DNA of 64,000 bases from Symbiodinium microadriaticum (Eukaryota > Sar > Dinophyceae > Suessiales > Symbiodiniaceae), in NCBI GenBank assembly GCA_001939145.1, contig LSRX01001380.1, positions 1 through 64,000 of the forward strand, in the 5' to 3' direction. Position numbers and translations under genes: made by a program. The notes under the pieces were generated by a model that was not told where the DNA came from, made no database searches, and saw only the letters and a list, made by a program, of their open reading frames with translations. Of the stretch, positions 23,667 to 34,900 are shown in pieces (the stretch's first letter is position 1; each line of letters begins with the position of its first letter).

Positions 23667-24957
23667 CTGTTGCAGTTGTCTGAAGGTCTTGGTGCCGTCC
23701 TGGTGCGGGAGGCGCTGGTGCAAAATGGTTTGCGTCTTTCAGACAGCGAGGAAGGTAACTGCCGCAATAAGCTGCTGCAATGTTCTGGGGGATGCCGCCG
23801 CTGCTGTAATCAATGAAATTCGTAATCCCCACCGTGTCGCCATCTCTTGTAGCTGCACCTTGGTGTATTTGCCCTCGTCCAGTAGGTTTTGGACTTGCTG
23901 GATGTGCTGGTCCAGTTCTTTGTGCTTGTCGGCAGGCATGGTCTTCTTGAGATTGGTGACCCACGTTTTGATCGACATCATGCTGGTTGGGGGTGGCTGC
24001 CCCGTTTGCTTGATGACATTGAAGGGCTCCTCAATCAACTTTTCGTACTGCTTCTTGCGATCTCCACGTTGAGTACGGCGTCGCTTGGCTGGCGGGTCCT
24101 CGTGAGCGCTCTCAGGGGCTGGGAGTCGCTCCGGGTTGACGACGCCGGAGGCGGGGGCTGCAAAGGCAGCACCTTCGTTGGCGTGGCTTCCACTCCGGCT
24201 GACTTGAGCCGCTGTTTGTACTTGGCCGCCTCTTCCTCAAGCTCTTGCATGCGCTGCGCGACGTGGTTGTCCTGTTGTTCGGAGGTCTTGCCGTAGTTCT
24301 TGGATTGCGTCCATGGCTTCATGGCCAAAAATATCTCTTCCACCAAGGGTGTAACAAAGTTGGTGGCTTCTTTGACTTTGTCTGGCGGCTTGAGGTTCTT
24401 GGACTTGTAGACGGCCTCGACGATGGCATCGACGTCGATGTTGTCTTCGCGTAGCCTCTTCGTCTTTTGTATCTGCGATAGGAGAACGGTCTCGGCGACA
24501 TTGCGTGTGAGGATGACACCTGTAAATCGCCCATGAGAAAGAGGACGAAGTCCATACTCCTCCATGCCTCGCCTGCTGAGGTGGGCAACTGTGACATCGC
24601 AAATGTCCATGCCTGCGAGTCCTTTGGTCGGCTCCACGCTGAGGGCTCAACGGTTTTCCTGAGCGTGGACTTGAAGACCAAGTTGGCGTCGTAGTGCTCG
24701 TCGTCCTCCTTGAAGGATGAGGGAAGGGGTACGCGAGCTGGGCGAGGATCAGCTTGTTGATCTGGCGGATTGCTGCGCGAGGGTGGCGTTGCGGCGGCCA
24801 TGGGGGCTGGTGGAAGACGTAGGGATGGCTCTGACGATGTGGGCGGGGGAGGTGGCAAAGTCCATGCCGAGGTCGTGTTTGGAGTCTGCGGGCTTTGCCA
24901 CCACGGATTTGTCGCCGAGGAGCTCGGTGCCCACGTCTCACCCCACTGCGAGGCCAT
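23667..24957 (-). pseudogene. Pro-rich / coiled-coil element ORF, frameshifted
   Basis: ATG at 24957 opens a Ser/Pro/Trp-rich start (MASQWGETWAPSSSA, LPPPPPTSSEPSLRLPPAP), followed by a frame change around 24640-24540 into REDNIDVDAIVEAVYKSKNL, TPLVEEIFLAMKPW and a charged helix (RMQELEEEAAKYKQRLK), probably coiled coil. A further change near 24040 leads to IKTWVTNLKKTMPADKHKEL, TKVQLQEMATRWGLR and LQQLIAAVTFLA, running towards the intron before the GIY-YIG/RT exon. It is probably the N-terminal half of the RT polyprotein or a gag-like companion. No domain was recognised by name. Confidence 0.5.
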
Positions 24958-24994
24958 GGTGCGCGGATGCTGCTAGCTTATGCAATCGGAACCT

Positions 24995-26345
24995 TTAACA
25001 ACAAAAGCTACCAGAAAGCAAGGGTAAACTTAAAGCGAACAACTGCACAACTGCACTGGCAACGGCACTTGCAGAAGCGACGACAGAACTTGACACATTT
25101 TGTGGGCTGCCCGGGCATACGCTGCGAGTCTCGCCGGTGTGGCTATTGCAGAAAAGGATGCCGCTGCAGACGAAAAGGTCGCATATGTAATACTGTACTT
25201 CAGAACAGAAATTGCCGTCCTCGAGGCTGGATGTTGGCTGCTCGTAGGTACTGGTTGATGAGGATCCGGGCAGTGGAGGGTGGCTGCGCAAGTTGCTCGA
25301 ACGCGATGTAGTTGAAGCTGTATAGCGGTTGCGGCTCACGCAGAACGCTTTGGGGTTGCTGTCCTTCAGGACCTGGTCCTCTTGCGTTGCTGCGCGCGCA
25401 GTCTCGAACGAGCCACCGTAGTGCTTGCGAAGGCTGCCCCATGCTTTGCCTCCCACGACGAGGCCCGCCAGGTTCTTCGCGCTGCGGGTGGTATTGTATA
25501 ATACCCAGGCGGTATTATACTCATCAGTTTCGCCCCCACAGATTTCGCGCCCCAGCGCGTAGAAGATGTTGCAGTTGAACTGGGAGACGCCGTGGGCATT
25601 CATGGGGAGCATGTCTCTGCTTTGAAGCATATTCCAGAGGGCTCCAACATCTGTATCATGGCACCAGAATAAAATCCTCTCCGTCTTGGTGGGCAATGGA
25701 GGGTCCTTGCACGTCAAGTCCTGGGCTGCAAGGTAGTAAAACCTGCAAATAGTTTCCGGCGTAGCTTCCCCGCCTCTGTCCCATGTCAGGTCGTGCTCGA
25801 GCAAGGCGCCTCCTGAGATGCGTAATCGGGCGGAGGCACATAACGTCTCCACGTACCGCTTCATGTCATTTTGCACCGGGAAGGCCTCGAAGGACTCCCA
25901 GCCCACCGCGTACTTGGAGATGTTCTTGGGAAACCTGATCTCCGACGGCAATGTCGGAGTACTATAAAGATCCTTACCTGTTGTAGGCGGTCGAGGTGGT
26001 GTAGTAGACGACGAGGATGGTGGCTTCGACTTGGCTTTTGCTGCCGTTGCCGGTGGTATACGAGATCGCTGTCGGGCTCTGGGTGACCTGGAATCCTGCC
26101 TTCTGCGTGCTGGCGATCTCGAGTCCATTCGTCTGGGGGTTGGCGACCTCGAGTCTCGCATGCTAGTCCTTGGTCCAGGAGTGAGCTGCAAGGGTGCCCT
26201 GGGGGACTGTGCCCTGGAAGATTGTGCCCTGGAAGATTGTGCTCTGGGTGATTGTGTTCTGGGTGCTTGTGATCTGGTTGGTGGTGTTCTGGACGAAGAT
26301 CTCCTCGAGGGGGTCCTGGATTTCCGTCTTCGAACTAGTATAAGG
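24995..26345 (-). pseudogene. Element ORF: SRSP-repeat N-terminus plus uncharacterised globular domain
   Basis: The open frame continues upstream of 26191 without a stop to about 26345. The first 130 residues are RS-type, with TQSPRAQSSRAQSSRAQ and RDSRSP/MDSRSP/QDSRSP repeats, probably disordered and nucleic-acid binding. A globular part follows: YAVGWESFEAFPVQNDMK, FWCHDTDVGALWNMLQ, LPMNAHGVSQFNCNIFYALG, TTRSAKNLAGLVVGGKAW and CVSRNRYTAS. The block from CHD to VVGG resembles the unit at 62.86-63.18 kb (MHCSD..., FSLGRVLP, IYGRD, KNSFGIIFGG), so it is a shared module. Its layout (His on an early strand, LP loop, aromatic-G, KN-G) loosely recalls ADP-ribosyltransferase folds, but that is a guess. 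The last 60 codons before 24995 look intronic (T-rich gap at 24985-25040). Confidence 0.55.
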
Positions 26346-26817
26346 GTCGAGCTGGAGGTGGCATTGCTTGATCCATGAGGGCCTGTGTCATTGTAGGCTT
26401 GGGAATAATGCCTGTATCTGCAGCTCCAGGCTGATCACCTCGACGAAAATATGGGCCCGGGGATAGGGTGCGCCCCTCCTGTGGTCGCCGAGGTCGCTGG
26501 AATGCAGAAAAAGGCTGCGGCCTCATCTTCGGCTTGGCTCCACTGCCACTGGCACTGGCCTCTGCATCCGTGGAGGAGAGGAGGTTTTGTGCACCTTGAG
26601 GATGGGACTGCTGCAATGCTTCGAGCTCCTGAACTGTCAGAATCAAACTTGGCGATCTTCGCGTAGCTGCAGTAGTTGCTGCTGCAGAGGCCCGATCTTC
26701 TCGTCTTCCTCTGCGCAATGGAGGTATGTTGTTCTGCCCTAGGGCAGCGAATGCACTGACGATGCCTTCTGGCTTCTGGACGTTCTTGATTTGTATGCTG
26801 ATCTCTATGGCTCGCAA
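26335..26817 (-). pseudogene. 5'-most element ORF (Pro/Arg/Ser-rich, unknown)
   Basis: A 160-codon minus frame: VQKPEGIVSAFAALGQNNIP, RRGRREDRASAAATT, PSLILTVQELEALQQSHPQG, PQPFSAFQRPRRPQEGR, QALMDQAMPPPARPLY, then stop. It follows a T-rich stretch ending TTTCGTTTAG (26820-26870 on the coding strand), a plausible 3' splice site. The RS-rich frame downstream overlaps its end in another frame, so the two were probably one protein before an indel near 26340. Confidence 0.45.
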
Positions 26818-27141
26818 CAGAACTAAACGAAAAGACGACCTTAACTAACCAACAAAACAAAACTTAAAGTCAGAAGATTTCTCAACTGCATCAGAGAATA
26901 AGATCAGAACCTAATGTCAGCTTACGCATCAGGATTGTATCACGATCTGCGTCTCCGCAAGCGTCAAAAGTGCTTGAGCGCAATAGACTTTCCACTTTCA
27001 AACGAGACTTTCCGGTCTGTTGTGTTTTGGGCCTCTTAGGAGCCTAGCCAAGAATCTCTTCGTCCCGCAAGGGGCACTGTTGCAAGGAATACTGCCTCGA
27101 GAGCAGCGGTAATGGCGCCGTGACGGAAAGCCATGCCCAAT
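26818..27141. other. Element 5' leader / spacer
   Basis: No coding frame. The coding (minus) strand is T-rich up to the AG at 26821, which would fit an intron or 5' untranslated leader between the right direct repeat and the first ORF. Confidence 0.4.
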
Positions 27142-27668
27142 CACACTCGAACTGCAGGCAAACCCTGGTGGTGAGTTCTCATGAGTGATATCAACTCCAA
27201 ACAGAGTCAGAGACTCAGAGGAGGCATCAAAGAAAAAAATGTTGAAGGAGGTCTTCAATAGGCTCGGGTTTCCTTGCTGCTGATTTACTTAGAACGAAGC
27301 CAAGCATCACCTGTACCTGGATCCTTTGTATTCNAAAAATGTTGAAGGAGGTCTTCAATAGGCTCGGGTTTCCTTGCTGCTGATTTACTTAGAACGAAGC
27401 CAAGCATCACCTGTACCTGGATCCTTTGTATTCGCACGAAGCAACAGCGAGGATGCACCATATAATATACAGCTTGTGTTACAAGATGTCTAGGACAATC
27501 ACTTGCAAGTACACCGGAGTGGCCAACTCCGGCTTCCCCCATCATACCATAGCTTCGATGCGTCAGGTAGGTATGATGGGCCTGACGCCCCTGCACGCAA
27601 AGAACAGTGACATGATCAAGATCACATGTAAGCAATCCCGTTGTAGTTTGGGTTCCCCACACACACAC
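27142..27668. repeat. Right direct repeat (LTR-like / pseudo-LTR), with assembly duplication
   Basis: Matches the left repeat from CACACTCGAACTGCAGGC through GGTTCCCCACACACA. It is longer only because 27235-27333 is repeated exactly as 27335-27433 across the N at 27334, plus a 5-bp ATAAT-type insertion near 27463. Corrected for these, the two copies have about the same length. Confidence 0.85.
27334..27334. other. Assembly join (single N) with unmerged 99-bp overlap
   Basis: The 99 bases before the N are identical to the 99 bases after it. This is what results when two contigs with overlapping ends are abutted with an N instead of being merged. Confidence 0.9.
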
Positions 27669-28245
27669 ACACTTAGGCGCGCGCACTCACTCACTCTCTC
27701 TCTCTCTCTCTCTATCGGGTATAAGGAGGGGCAGCGGATGCTAACCCCCCGCACGCGTGCGTGCACCCGCCCGTCCCCGCATTCTCTCTCTTTCTCTCTC
27801 TCTCTCTACCGGGACAGGAGAGGCAAGGCGAACCCTACCCCTCCGCGCGCGCCCGCGCGCCCGCATGTCAAGGCGGGGCTTTGGACTTCCACCGGGGGCT
27901 TACGCCCCTTGGTGGCTCGGCTATACAAAAGCTCTGCTGAGGATTCCCCCCCGATGGCAGCTTCAAGACACGGCACTAGAGAAGAAGCATGCCCCCATCG
28001 TGAAGGCTCCCCGTTGTCTGCCACGGGTCGCTTGCAGTCACGGAGCACTACCAAGGCAGCAAATACGATTACATACATAGTCCCCCCTAACACCAACACA
28101 CAACTGTGACTGCAAGCTGAGGCTCCGGCCGGTACAACGAAACAAGACTAAGCGTTTAGAGGCTTCAGGCAGAAAGACTAATGGTGTATAAGCGCAACCA
28201 AAAGATTCCCCCGGCCACGAGCTGTGGGTACTGTGCTGCAGAGCA
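27669..28245. repeat. CT-microsatellite and CG-rich flank of the element
   Basis: (CA)n at the very end of the right repeat passes into (TC)n at about 27686-27712 and 27783-27808, then CGCG-rich sequence (CCCGCACGCGTGCGTG, CGCGCGCGCCCGCGCG). Open frames here are repeat-driven. Confidence 0.7.
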
Positions 28246-28569
28246 TTTAAGTGTTGTATGCATCCCCCCTGTTGGCGAGAGATGCTTGCGAGGGTTTTCC
28301 CCGCTCAAGCAGAACCACCGTTGCACATTCTAGAGGACTCTACAACGCATGCACTATGGTTAGGTTTAGTGCTGGTTGTGGTGCCGAGGGTTTGTATGAA
28401 AGCAGCAAAATCACAGGACTGCGCAGGATGCGAACAACGGCTTGCCTCGAACACTGTCACATTCCCCCGGTTGGCACTATGGATTTTGGGTGTCGTGGTT
28501 TCTGCTCCCCTATTGGAGGAAAGAGAAAAGTGGGTACTCTCTCTCTCTCACACAAATCACACACACATA

Positions 28570-28612
<43 letters not shown>

Positions 28613-28945
28613 CACCATCACTCACATCATTACACACTGACACACTCTCAGCCCGAGCGCGCTGCGGGATTTCTAGCAGGCGCAGCATTTGGTGGCCCCC
28701 CTCCACCCCCGAGCGCGCTTCGGGATCCTAGCCCGCGTCGTGTCATCCACGTCGGCCGTGTCGGGACCACTCGCTCGCTCACTCACCCACTCACTCCACT
28801 CACTCCACTCACCCACTCCACTCACCCACTCCACCCACTCCACCCACTCACTCACTCACTAACTCACTCACTCCCTCACTCACTCCACTCACTCACTCTC
28901 TCCACTCACTCACTCAGTCACTCACTCACTCACTCCACTCCGCAC
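28246..28945. repeat. Mixed microsatellite cluster: (CT)n, (GT/AT)n, (CACTC)n
   Basis: CTCTCTCTCTC at about 28537, then ACACACATATGTGTGTGT and (AT)n to about 28610, then a CACTC/CCACT minisatellite at 28770-28945. Two copies of GAGCGCGCT(G/T)CGGGATNCTAGC lie at 28656-28680 and 28710-28732. No gene. Confidence 0.85.
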
Positions 28946-31900
28946 TCGGAAAAGATTTCACCCGTCGTCGCGGAAGGCATCTCGTTAGTGGCAAAAAATC
29001 ACATGCCAGCGTGTCTGACTGTCCATGGCCTGGGCCGAGAGATGCATGCGCTCGGCCTGCGCAGCATCGCCATTTGCCACTTCGTGCATACAACATCGAT
29101 TCTGACCAGCGCTGTTGTATGGCCTGTATGCTGCAGGCTTCAAGTACTGAAAATCTGTTGAGGATGCGATGTGACTTGAATTTGTCGATGCAAGATGACT
29201 GGAGCCCCTGGCCTGCAGGCACAGGTCCCAATGGGCCAAAGTGAGCGCTGAGGGTCACAAGGTCATGCGACGTGAGGTCCTGAAGGCCACGAATCACAAG
29301 CCTCAGCGAGAGCTGAGATGCGAGAGAAATCGAATGAAGCCGATCAGGGCCCCGACAGTCGCCTCTCGATCCACTTGCTGCGCAAGACTCGGCCCACGGC
29401 CGGAGAGTGTATTGCTGCTTTGGATGGGACGGTAATAAGCGTCCCAAAACTATCCTGGAGATTCCTGAAGCTCAACCGCTTCGCACAGAAGACACCAGTT
29501 GAAGCGCGCTTCAGCAAACCCAGTGCATCTCTGTCGCGTTTCCGTCAGCGACAACTGCGAAGCAGCCATTGCGAAGCATCGCCGGATGAGCGTCGGACTC
29601 TGCAAAGGCCTGCCCAGACCAGTCGTGTTGCTGACACAGGCGGGCGCTGATGGACGCTGAACGCATCTGAACGCAGTGTCTCCAGCTCGTGTGTCTCAAG
29701 GAGGCCGATACCCATACTCTTTCCTGCGAGCTGCCTTCGCAAGATTGGAGCTGGAAAGGCCATGATCACGAAAAGTGTTGCCGCGGTGCTGCCAAGGGGT
29801 TCAGCGGGTGCGGGATCTAAGAACAAGTCTGTCAGTAATCAGGATCAAAGAATATCTGACTTCAGGTGCGGCTTGCGGTTTCGGGTCAGGCTTGGGGTTG
29901 GGATTTAAGGCACCTTCTGATCCTGATTGAAAGTCTTTTACCCAGAGTCTCGCAGAAAGGCAACCACAAGTGTCACAAACGCTCCGGGTTTGGAGCTCTC
30001 AGACCGAGGAAACCATGGCAAACATAAGCGGTTGCACTCGCCCAATGCTTCAATGCTCGTGGCGACCTCCTCGAGTCTTTTACTCCAGCCGCTGTCTGGT
30101 CTGCGGAAGAGTCAACGATGCAACGCCCGAGGCTACCATTCTGCATTAAAGCGTTCTGCCTATCTGTGGAAGATTCTCTCACTTCGACCAGCCTTACGCC
30201 ATTACGCGTGGATGGTACTGGGCCGCTGAGAAATCGCAGAGGCACCCAAGGCGCCAGCACCAGCAGCGCTCAGGACTCTAGGCTCGCAGTCCTGGTGCAC
30301 CGCAGTGCAGACATCTGGATGTTGAACGCTTCGCATCGCTTCGCACATCTTCGCACCTCCGCGAGCGACGATGGACGCGTACTTTTCGATGGCCGGGCTG
30401 AGCATCGCAGTGGCTTGGTGACACGCCTCGGAGCTCCGAGATCCCAGAAATCCGAGGTCCCCAAATAGATCCCCATGTCCAGGCTTGTCTCACGATGTTT
30501 CACGTCTAAGACTCTAAAAGCGGCCCAGGAGCCAGTGCAGGAGTTGCAGCGATCCTCCTCCGAGCAGAGAGGAAGACGATGGGGCATGGAGGGCGTATGA
30601 GGGCGTGGAAGGGCCAAAGCCAAAGCAAGGCAGAAGAAACCGAGCTGTCCTTGCCACTTCCGCCGCTGCCTTCTTGGTGTCTTCATCTCCTGCCGGTACC
30701 GGAAATCGACGCTTGCCTAATTAGCCGCATGGCATAGCCTAACAAAGCCTTAAAGAAACCCCATTTATTTTGTCGAATGTTCGCCCTGCTCGCGGAGGCT
30801 CAGAACAAAGGAGTCCTCGGTTGTGCTCGGCTGGAACAGACCGCTCCGGCGCTCCGCCCGGCTGTGTGCGGCTGTGCCCAGCTTTCAAAAACACAACAGC
30901 GTCTATGACCCCAGTTCGATCCAGCTTGGCAGCTGAAAGCCTCAAAGCCCAGGGCCGCATCAGCCTCCGTACCAGCAGTAGATGCCGCCACTTTGGCCCA
31001 TCCGTTTGCAACAAGTCCAACATCTCTTTTCTGCACAAATGCCCAAAAGGTGAAAAGCACGATGTGGTTGATAAGAAACCGCCAGCAAAACTCCATGTCG
31101 GCTGCAAATGCAGGTGTCAGGACCAGGGGGGTTAAGGGATAGGATAGATTGATGAGACGCAGCGAACAGGAAAGACGATGCTGCACTTTCCGAGATATGT
31201 ACTAAGCCCTTCCGCACACGAGCTGACATTCCAACTCATGCGGCAGGACAATGGGATCCAACAACATCACAACATCTTGAAAAGAACCCCTGTCAGCAGC
31301 TTTAAATAGAGATGCAAAAACATCCTGGCCCGAAGGAAGTAGGTGTTGTGAAAGGTTCAGCGCAGTCTATTGCCACGTGTACTGTCTTCGCACTTTTTGA
31401 CCCTTGCTTGTGAATCACAAACTGGCAGGACGTGTGTGTAGGTCTCTTGAGTGACGGCTGGTGGCGGCTGCGTTCTGCTTTACACATTCGGCTCCAAAAT
31501 CCTTCCACGGCCTGTCTCGCTGGATCCCGTTTTTGCCGCGCAGTGTTGCACTAAGGTGGCAAGGTCGCAAGCAAAATCGACTGGGAAGTCAGCCAGAACA
31601 TAAGTGCATGGGTTTCTTTTAATTTCCAGTCACGAAGCAGGTTTGTGAAATGAACCCATGAATTCTGCAAACGAATCTGAGCTGCTGTCGCGGTGGTGTG
31701 GGAATCTGACATGAATCTCAAAAACGCACGAGATGCACAGTCTCATTGCTGAAAGATCTTGGAAAGACTTGGGAACGGCTCTCTCCTCAGCTGTCAGACA
31801 TGAAGCACAAGCAGGGCTGGACTTGGCAGTTTCTCGCAAGTGCCTTCAAACAACAAGCTGCCACACTGCCGGAGACATGAAACTTCACATGCTTGCCCTG

Positions 31901-34900
31901 TCTACCTGGCAAACATGCGAATGTGCGCAAGGCTGAGGCGCACGTTGTGACACCATGTGACGCCGCACTAGGACGCCCAAGATCAGGATGCTCGCAACGG
32001 AGTCGGGCGGTTGCTGCTGGAACCTGGCTGGGACGCCTGGACGACAGCTGGCGCCGTTGGCCTTTCGGCGTCTCGTGCGCGTCTCTGTTTTCGTTTCGCC
32101 AGGTATGTCGTGGGCTGTGCTTGCTTGCATCTGAGCTCGTCAGGTGTCCAAAAAGTCTAGCCGGTCGAGCTACAGATTTTCGCAGAATCCTTCGTGAGAA
32201 TGAGAACGCTCACACATGGAGCTACTCCAGATCCAGGCGAGTCCTCGTTGGCACTGGTGGATAACTCCGTACTCGAGCATGGACAAGGCATTGACCTGTG
32301 ACAAGCTGTAACAGGCTGTAGCACACGCCGCGCCGTCCTACCTCACAGGACGCCGTACAAACTTTCTTACTGTAAAGTTGGTTAACGTCAGCTCACGGCG
32401 AAATCTACAGACTCGCAGCCGTTCTTGCGTTCAAGCAGCAGGTCCCTGATTGTAGCAGAGTTGCATGGCTACCTTAAAAGTTCGGAAACTCAAAAGCATG
32501 CCTCGCACTGGTGGAACTGAGGCTGCAGCCGTGTGCCCAACCAAGTCTCCGAAGCATTCAGGAGGTCCCCAGATGGGCAGGATGAAGTTGGAAGTTGCCG
32601 AGGCCTCGGCTTTGCTGCTGAGATCGGGACCGGGAGCGGAAGCAAAGATCCTCGGGGCTCCAGCGATGCGGTAGTCCTCACAGCCAAGGGCTCGAAAGCA
32701 AGCGAAACACCCCTCTCAGCCCCCGATAGCCGACCACAAAACTTGACGGTTCTGTCCGCAGCCAGCACCAAACCCCAGGCCGGCCCAGCGACCTTTCCAC
32801 AGCAGGCAGCCACCTTGCAACGTTGCAGCGCAGGCCATTGTCCCAAACAGTGTTTTGCACTGTCAAGATGCGATGAGTAGGGTTTCGACTCTGCATGGCA
32901 AAGAAATTGTTCGACATGCGAGTTTGCTGTATGAGACAACCGGCTCGTGCTGTTTTAGCACAAAAGTCGGGAGACTGTCCGCTTCTCCCAACGCTGCCAA
33001 TACTTCGGCTCACGTTCCTAGCTACCAACTCCACGAACATTGAATGCGGATGTGCTGTTGCTCTGTCTGCTATATGCCATGGTGTTGGCCATTCTCTAGC
33101 GGACAAGATAAAGTTGGAGGCTGATTGCAAGTCTAGCAGTGTCAGCGTTGTGGCGAGCCTGCTAAAGCCGTGCAAGTGGGGATTGATTGGCCGAACATCA
33201 TTTAACCCTGTCACTTGCCTCAAACACTCATCAGAATATATTGAGCAAGCTCTCTTGATGCCGGGACAGTCGCCCAGGCTGCCACACGGCAACCGGCAAA
33301 ATATTCATTCCGTCTTGTATCAATCCTGAGGCCTGCACACAGGGCAACCCCAGCGTGCGTAAGCCGAGGAGGAAGGTGCCGCTTGCCACTGCCTGTGAAG
33401 GAGCTCACAGGGCGAGTGTGAGGCTGCTTTGAAATCGAATATCTACTTGGCTCAGCCCCACTACACACACGAGATGTTCCCATGTGCACCGCAAAAAGCA
33501 GGGACAAACGCGTCCGCACTTCGGCTAGATGCAGGAAGACTTGTCCGTGACTTCCCCGGTCAAGCCAGTGATGGACACAGTCTGCGTGGATAGAGTGACG
33601 CGGAAGCCAGCGAAACGCTGACTGTGCGCTTATCGGGAGGAGTTATCGGACGGAGTCTGCACTTGATTTTGGAGTTCGGCTGCAGCTAGGGCAAGCAAAA
33701 CGAACACGAGCTGAAAGTCTGAGCTGCATCGCGAGGCATAGTCTTACAGAAGAGGCTGGGGCCTGCCGCTGTTGTTGTGGTTGAGGCTGCTGTGGCTGTG
33801 CTCACTGGCTGGATTCGAAACTCAACGACAAGGCTTGTTCTGACCCGGACTGTGAGAAAATCCACCGACTTCACCAGGGTCAGCTGGAAATGTTGAAGTG
33901 TACACCCCGCGTCAAACACCAACTTGCACGGCCAGCTTACAGGCGGTTCCTCGACTTTCCGACTTCATGTCAGCTCCAGGCAGCGAAGCTCGTTGTGTCC
34001 ACCGACGTTGCATCCGTTCTGCCCACGCAAAATCACATGTCTTTGCGAGAACTCATCAAATCATCTCGTCAACAAAGTCTAGCACGAATCTGCCTCGAAA
34101 GAAATCCATCATTCACTCAACGTTCGTTTGTAATTTATAATCGCCATTACTGAAGTGTTGCTGCCCGATGCCACGAGTAACTGGCTCATGAATGCTGCAC
34201 GAGGGCGCGAAGCGCAAAGCGCGAGGCCATCTTACAACAACCTTAGCCCACCCTGCTGATATTACGCGTTTTGTTGGGGTATACGGCGAACTGCTATGCC
34301 TTGGCACGTGAAGCTCGAATATGGGGACATAGGCCATAGAATTCAGTTGGAGGGTTAGTTCACGTCTTCGACTGAAGGTATGCGATCTCTTCTCACGACC
34401 TGGCAAGCAGGGGGAAGCACTACAGCCACTAGAACCGTCAGAACCGGGGCAAATCTTTTTGTGCTACCAAGAAAGTCAGAACATACACAGCTCGGTACCA
34501 ACTCCGAATAGTCTACCACAACAAGGGCTCTGCTCGTCCAAATGCCGCTGCCTGCGTCTGTGGTGAGGCCCCGCCAAGGCCTGGTCCCGCAGGAGTCACC
34601 GGACCCTGGCCGGAGAGTCGCAGATCAAACTTGCATAAAGATGCACCGCCTCTCCAGCCTTCGATCCTTGAAGGATCAGCACCACAGCCTGTCACAGGGT
34701 CTGCTCACAATCAGAATTCCTGGACGGCCGTGGTTCACTTCGGAGGAGTTCGCGGAAGAGACTGCGTGAAACAGCATAACATGTCAGTGAGACTACAGTG
34801 ACTACAACATCACGCTGTGCTTGTGACGGGCCTAATTTATGGTAGGTATTCCTCCGGTCGTTTCGGTGCTTGGGGTGCCGGAGGTTTGACAACAAAGCTA

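Larger units (their letters stand above)
17752..27668 (-). mobile_element. Decayed multi-ORF retroelement unit, GIY-YIG/RT plus TET/JBP-like dioxygenase, between direct repeats
   Basis: About 9.9 kb bounded by near-identical direct repeats (17752-18170 and 27142-27668). All coding-like frames inside run on the minus strand, from 26.8 kb down to 18.3 kb. Order: RS-rich ORF, Pro-rich/coiled-coil ORF, GIY-YIG-like plus reverse-transcriptase ORF, 2OG-Fe(II) dioxygenase ORF, then three unidentified frames. Blocks are separated by T-rich sequence ending in AG on the coding strand, which looks like introns. Penelope-like elements are known to keep introns and to form pseudo-LTR direct repeats, so that class is my best guess, possibly a giant variant. 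The copy is dead: at least four frameshifts and one nonsense codon. No target-site duplication could be identified because both flanks are simple repeats. Alternatives are a host gene array trapped between unrelated repeats, or a nested insertion. Confidence 0.7.

Noticed and set aside
24995-26191. Retroviral gag or aspartic protease in the first element
   Set aside because: No CCHC knuckle, no DTG/DSG motif and no integrase DDE or tyrosine recombinase signature was found in any frame between the repeats.
28442-29161. 239-codon plus-strand ORF
   Set aside because: Translation of CT, CA, AT and CACTC microsatellites (long HSLTHSL runs).
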